From contig MFGX01000115.1 of NCBI GenBank assembly GCA_001778455.1, positions 13,315 through 21,767 of the forward strand: a stretch of 8,453 nt of DNA. Reading direction: 5' to 3'. The DNA is from Candidatus Fraserbacteria bacterium RBG_16_55_9. GTDB lineage: Bacteria > Bipolaricaulota > Bipolaricaulia > RBG-16-55-9. The position numbers and the translations under genes are program-made. The notes under the pieces are model-generated. The model worked only from the letters and a program-made list of their open reading frames with translations, searched no databases and was not told where the DNA came from. This document shows positions 5,853-8,453 of the stretch, one piece after another (positions within the stretch are counted from its first letter, which is position 1; each line of letters starts with the position of its first letter).

Positions 5853-7081
5853 CCTCCCTGTTGAATGATCTGCAAGATCTCTTGTTCGCTCAAGACTTTC
5901 GTAGAATTCTTTGCCTGATGCAAAAGCCTATCTACCAACTGGGGGTTGGGGTCGATCCCTCTGGCTTGGAGCCAGTGAATGATGTTGGACTGTCCACTCA
6001 TCGGGCCGATCTCGATCTCCTGGTGGCGACCAAATAGGTCCGCAGGCACGCCAGAATAGACGCGATTGGCCAGGTACTCATCCCCTTTCTCTTTGGCTTT
6101 GACGATGGCCGAGGCATGCACGCCTGTCGATGTCCGGAAGGCATCCCGTCCCATGATGGGATAGTTAAACGGAAGCGGGGCACTGCAAAACTTGTGCACG
6201 AGCTGGCAATACCGAGGCAGCACGCTGAGATCCTGATCCATCCATCCGAAGAGTTTTACGTTGACGAGCAATTGATCCAGCGAGGTATTGCCCACGCGCT
6301 CGCCGATGCCCAAGATCGTACCGTGCACGCAATCTGCACCAGCTTCCAAGGCTGCAAGACTATTGGCGACGGCCAGACCTCGGTCATTGTGGCCGTGCCA
6401 GTCGATCTTCAAGCCCCGCTTGTCCGCAACGATCTCCTGCTTAAAGAATTGAATCACATTGCGGACGCCATGTGGAGTGACGTGTCCGACGGTATCCGCA
6501 ATGCACAGACGATAGGCACCAGAGCGAATGGCTACGCCATAAAGCTTTTTGAGCACCTCCGGCTGAGCGCGCGTCGTGTCTTCGGTCACGTACATCACGG
6601 GCAAGTTATGTTTCACGGCGAACGTGACGGCCTCTTCTGTGCTGCGCAGCATCCTGTCTAGATCCCAGCCTTCGGCCAACCAGCGGATCGGGCTGCTCCC
6701 GATGAACGTAGAGGCTTCGATGGCGATACCCGCGGCCTGCGAGATCTCCACAATGGCCTGCACATCGCTCACCACCGTGCGAGCTGCGCAGTTGGGTCGG
6801 ATCGGAAGCTTTTCACAGGCGATGGCTTTCGCCAGTTGCAAGGTCGTCTCTTTGATCATGGGACTGGTGCAGGGCATGCCAATGTTGGCGTTCGAGATGC
6901 CCAGTTGTGCCATGTAGTGCAGAGCTTCCAACTTCTTTTCTAGAGGTGGGTCGGTGATGGAGGGCGACTGCAGACCGTCGCGGAGCGTCTCGTCGTTGAG
7001 CTCGATCCTTGAAGGAGCAGAGGGCGCTTTGACCTGGTTCCAGTCGTGGATCAACTCATGTGCCTCGAATGCTTTGACCAT
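5849..7081 (-). CDS. LeuA/homocitrate synthase-type HMGL-like enzyme without regulatory domain
   Basis: DRE-TIM metallolyase superfamily member. Members condense acetyl-CoA with a 2-oxo acid (isopropylmalate, citramalate, homocitrate or Re-citrate synthases) or run the reverse cleavage. Visible: NDETLRDGLQSPS (29-41) with the catalytic Arg34 and metal-ligand Asp35, IGSSPIR (127-133), VTEDTTRA (165-172), ADTVGHVTP (195-203), WHGHNDRG with metal-binding H229 and H231, and GIGERVGNTSLDQLL, a LeuA-like signature. At 410 residues it lacks room for the C-terminal leucine-feedback domain of canonical LeuA (usually over 500), so the exact product is open. The ATG at 7081 is chosen over upstream starts reaching 7162 because GAGAGGAG precedes it at 7 nt. 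It is the first gene of the operon and overlaps the thiolase start, implying linked acyl-CoA chemistry. Confidence 0.88.
   Translation of the reverse strand: MVKAFEAHELIHDWNQVKAPSAPSRIELNDETLRDGLQSPSITDPPLEKKLEALHYMAQLGISNANIGMPCTSPMIKETTLQLAKAIACEKLPIRPNCAARTVVSDVQAIVEISQAAGIAIEASTFIGSSPIRWLAEGWDLDRMLRSTEEAVTFAVKHNLPVMYVTEDTTRAQPEVLKKLYGVAIRSGAYRLCIADTVGHVTPHGVRNVIQFFKQEIVADKRGLKIDWHGHNDRGLAVANSLAALEAGADCVHGTILGIGERVGNTSLDQLLVNVKLFGWMDQDLSVLPRYCQLVHKFCSAPLPFNYPIMGRDAFRTSTGVHASAIVKAKEKGDEYLANRVYSGVPADLFGRHQEIEIGPMSGQSNIIHWLQARGIDPNPQLVDRLLHQAKNSTKVLSEQEILQIIQQGG
5853..5858 (-). promoter_or_regulatory. Ribosome binding site deciding the thiolase start
   Basis: GGGAGG touches the annotated ATG (5852) with no spacer, but lies 9 nt before an in-frame GTG (5843). 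Typical thiolase N-termini begin a few residues before the VILTGARTAFG block, which suits either start; spacing favours the GTG. Confidence 0.5.
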
Positions 7082-7088
7082 CGCTACA

Positions 7089-7096
7089 CTCCTCTC
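7089..7096 (-). promoter_or_regulatory. Ribosome binding site of the HMGL-like gene
   Basis: GAGAGGAG lies 7 nt before the ATG at 7081. It fixes this start: the longer open frame would bury this site within codons and begin at or before the predicted transcription start. Confidence 0.7.
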
Positions 7097-7117
7097 AACG
7101 ACCATCCCTGGTAAGCA

Positions 7118-7146
7118 AGTATAATCGAGAGCGCCCTTCAATCCAA
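7118..7146 (-). promoter_or_regulatory. Candidate promoter of the HMGL/thiolase operon
   Basis: On the minus strand TTGGAT (7146-7141) and TATACT (7123-7118) are separated by 17 nt. The -10 matches consensus at five positions, the -35 at three. The predicted start near 7111 leaves a leader of about 30 nt to the ATG at 7081. The same bases read TATAAT on the plus strand (7120-7125), but without a matching -35. Confidence 0.5.
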
Positions 7147-7156
7147 GCCAACAGAT

Positions 7157-7172
7157 GGGCATCTCTATGCCC
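7157..7172. repeat. Inverted repeat GGGCAT-CTCT-ATGCCC in the divergent control region
   Basis: A perfect 6-bp inverted repeat with a 4-nt centre lies between the candidate promoters of the HMGL operon and the osmC-like gene, immediately upstream of both -35 boxes. It could be an operator for a dimeric regulator or a small hairpin; no regulator gene is visible in the window. Confidence 0.4.
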
Positions 7173-7174
7173 GC

Positions 7175-7203
7175 TTGCCTCGATACTTCCGATTCGCTAG
7201 ACT
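7175..7203 (+). promoter_or_regulatory. Candidate promoter of the osmC-like gene
   Basis: TTGCCT (7175-7180) and TAGACT (7198-7203) are 17 nt apart, each matching consensus at four positions. The predicted start near 7210 leaves a leader of about 29 nt. The -35 hexamer is also one arm of a spaced inverted repeat with AGGCAA at 7204-7209, so a regulator binding both arms would bracket the promoter. Confidence 0.45.
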
Positions 7204-7238
7204 AGGCAAACCAACCTACACCAAGGGGAGGGACACCT

Positions 7239-7697
7239 ATGGAGACCAAAGAGCAAATCTATCGGGTTCGCGGAAGCTGGACTGGGGACCTGCACGGTCG
7301 AGGCATCATCCAGAATGAGGAAGGCACATTTAAGACGAATTTTGCGGTTCCCAGTAATTTCGGCGGACCTGAGGGAGCTATGACCAATCCTGAGGAAATT
7401 TTCCTGTCCTCCGCGTGTGCGTGTTACCTTGTAACGCTGGCCATCATTGCGGAAAAGATGAGATTGCCTGTGAAGAATATCACTTGTACAGCCGAGGGAC
7501 GAGTTACGTCCGATTTGCATGATGGGCACCACTTCCGTGACATCGCTCTTCACCCCCATTTTGAGTTAGAGGGAGACGGGGACAAATACGATGAGGCCAT
7601 CGCCCGCGCGGTGCAACTGGCCGAGCAGCGCTGCATCATCTCCCGCGCCGTCAAGGGAAGTGTCAAGTACGAGATCAAGCACACGGTAGCGGTTTAG
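7239..7697 (+). CDS. OsmC/Ohr-family protein, probable thiol peroxidase
   Basis: OsmC-family proteins are cytoplasmic dimers that reduce organic hydroperoxides using two cysteines. Here the N-terminal beta half carries the conserved TNPEE turn (49-53) leading into a helix, IFLSSACACYLVTLA, where C62 aligns with the peroxidatic cysteine (C60 is extra); the second conserved cysteine is C132 in AEQRCIISRAV. The length of 152 residues is normal for the family. The ATG has GGAGG at 7 nt. The gene is divergent from the HMGL-like operon and convergent with the second thiolase, sharing four bases at the stops. Because the family includes members of undefined substrate, peroxidase activity is inferred from the two cysteines. 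Contextually it sits within acyl-CoA metabolism rather than beside an obvious stress regulator. Confidence 0.92.
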   Translation: METKEQIYRVRGSWTGDLHGRGIIQNEEGTFKTNFAVPSNFGGPEGAMTNPEEIFLSSACACYLVTLAIIAEKMRLPVKNITCTAEGRVTSDLHDGHHFRDIALHPHFELEGDGDKYDEAIARAVQLAEQRCIISRAVKGSVKYEIKHTVAV

Positions 7698-8453
7698 TCT
7701 AGGCGCTCTACAATCGTCGCGATCCCCTGACCGAAGCCAATGCACATCGTCACCAGGCCATACTGACCGTCCATGCGTTCCAGTTCGTAAAGGGTTTTCG
7801 TGATGAGGATGGCCCCCGTAGCGCCTAGGGGATGCCCGTGGGCGATGGCACCGCCGTTCACGTTCACGCGCTCCCAATCCACATCCAGCTCACGCCCCCA
7901 CGCGATGGGGACAGACGCAAAGGCCTCGTTCACTTCAAAGAGATCGATATCACTCAGCGAGAGCGCCGCCTTTTCGAGTGCTTTCTGAGTCGCAGAGATG
8001 GGGCCGGTCAGCATGATCGTGGGATCCACTCCGGATACTGAAAAGCTCATAAAGCGCGCGCGGGGTTTTAAGCGCAGCTCTTTGGCCTTGGTGCGAGTTG
8101 TAATCAGCAACATGGACGCTCCATCGCTGATCTGGCTGGAGTTTCCCGCTGTGATTCTCCCGTCGGGCCGGAAAGACGACGCGAGCGTGGACAGCTTTTC
8201 TAAGCTCGTATTTCGACGCACACCCTCGTCTTGGGTGACGAGATTTCCATTCAGGGGAACGGGGATCATCTGCTCCTTGAAGCGTCCCTCATCTTGGGCG
8301 CGAGCAGCCTTGCGATGGCTTTCCAGTGAAAATTCATCGAGCTCGCGGCGCGAGATGTTCCACTTCTCTGCAATTCGCTCTGCAGATTCCCCCTGCCAGA
8401 CGATCTCATAGGCACTCAGCAGCTTTGGATTGAGTGGCTTGTCGATATTCGAG
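7694..8453 (-). CDS. Second thiolase (acetyl-CoA acyltransferase family), N-terminus cut by window
   Basis: Thiolase superfamily. About 252 C-terminal residues are present; the frame runs open off the window end, so the N-terminal third with the nucleophilic cysteine is not seen. The visible start lies in the loop domain, followed by a helix block (ISRRELDEFSLESHRKA). Then come TAGNSSQISDGAS, DIDLFEVNEAFASVP, NVNGGAIAHGHPLGATG with the catalytic His, and MCIGFGQGIATIVERLD with the second catalytic Cys. It differs from the other thiolase in GFGQG for GGGQG and AHGHP for ALGHP, so it is a distinct paralogue, more like broad-range 3-ketoacyl-CoA thiolases; specificity is inference. Its TAA stop overlaps the TAG of the convergent osmC-like gene. 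Internal ATGs such as 8269 are not starts, since homology continues upstream of them. Confidence 0.93.
   Translation of the reverse strand, partial: SNIDKPLNPKLLSAYEIVWQGESAERIAEKWNISRRELDEFSLESHRKAARAQDEGRFKEQMIPVPLNGNLVTQDEGVRRNTSLEKLSTLASSFRPDGRITAGNSSQISDGASMLLITTRTKAKELRLKPRARFMSFSVSGVDPTIMLTGPISATQKALEKAALSLSDIDLFEVNEAFASVPIAWGRELDVDWERVNVNGGAIAHGHPLGATGAILITKTLYELERMDGQYGLVTMCIGFGQGIATIVERLD

Noticed and set aside
6116..6661. 181-codon plus-strand reading frame
   Set aside because: It is antisense to the HMGL-like gene across its metal-binding core; it mirrors conserved codons and shows no family features.
7120..7125. Perfect TATAAT on the plus strand as the osmC-like promoter
   Set aside because: No -35-like hexamer lies 16-18 nt upstream, and the start would be more than 100 nt from the gene. 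TTGCCT-17-TAGACT nearer the gene fits better.
1..8453. CRISPR arrays, tRNA or rRNA genes, insertion sequences
   Set aside because: No regularly spaced repeats, no tRNA or rRNA-like conserved segments, and no transposase motifs or terminal inverted repeats were seen on either strand.

Overview
The window is bacterial chromosome, moderately GC-rich, with Shine-Dalgarno sites, sigma70-like promoters and a bacterial-type split phenylalanyl-tRNA synthetase. Nothing in it fixes the phylum. The combination of a divergent PheS, a DUF2283 protein, duplicated thiolases and orphan zinc-ribbon genes fits an uncultured or deep-branching lineage, but that is only an impression.

Region 1 (1-3554, minus strand) is a phenylalanyl-tRNA synthetase operon. 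It reads from a strong promoter (3526-3554), through a leader of about 185 nt, into pheS (3333-2287), then a 56-residue protein made of four CxxCxGxG zinc motifs (2248-2078), then pheT (2073 to the window start, C-terminus missing). The leader holds a 27-codon reading frame ending in SFLPFFAP-stop. Its stop codon lies in the loop of a GC hairpin, which suggests phenylalanine-dependent attenuation. The small zinc gene has a good ribosome site and ends 4 nt before pheT, which has none, so pheT is probably translated by coupling.

Region 2 (3555-3964, plus strand) holds a short start-less remnant of a C-terminus resembling Eco57I-type restriction-modification proteins, fused by an ATGA overlap to an intact DUF2283 gene. 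This looks like eroded accessory DNA.

Region 3 (7146-3980, minus strand) looks like a four-gene operon: a LeuA-type HMGL-like acyltransferase/synthase, an acetyl-CoA acetyltransferase-type thiolase, a one-helix membrane protein with a zinc ribbon, and a helical protein of unknown family. The genes are tightly packed (ATGA overlap, directly abutting, then a 31-nt gap bridged by an 11-codon mini-ORF). The first two should act on acyl-CoA and 2-oxo acid substrates; the last two are unrecognised.

Region 4 (7082-8453) has a divergent control region with two candidate back-to-back promoters and two inverted repeats, then an OsmC-family gene on the plus strand. Its stop overlaps the stop of a convergent second thiolase, which runs off the window end without its N-terminal third.

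The strongest leads are the pheS leader (phenylalanine-codon ORF plus hairpin) and the DnaJ-like zinc mini-protein between pheS and pheT.
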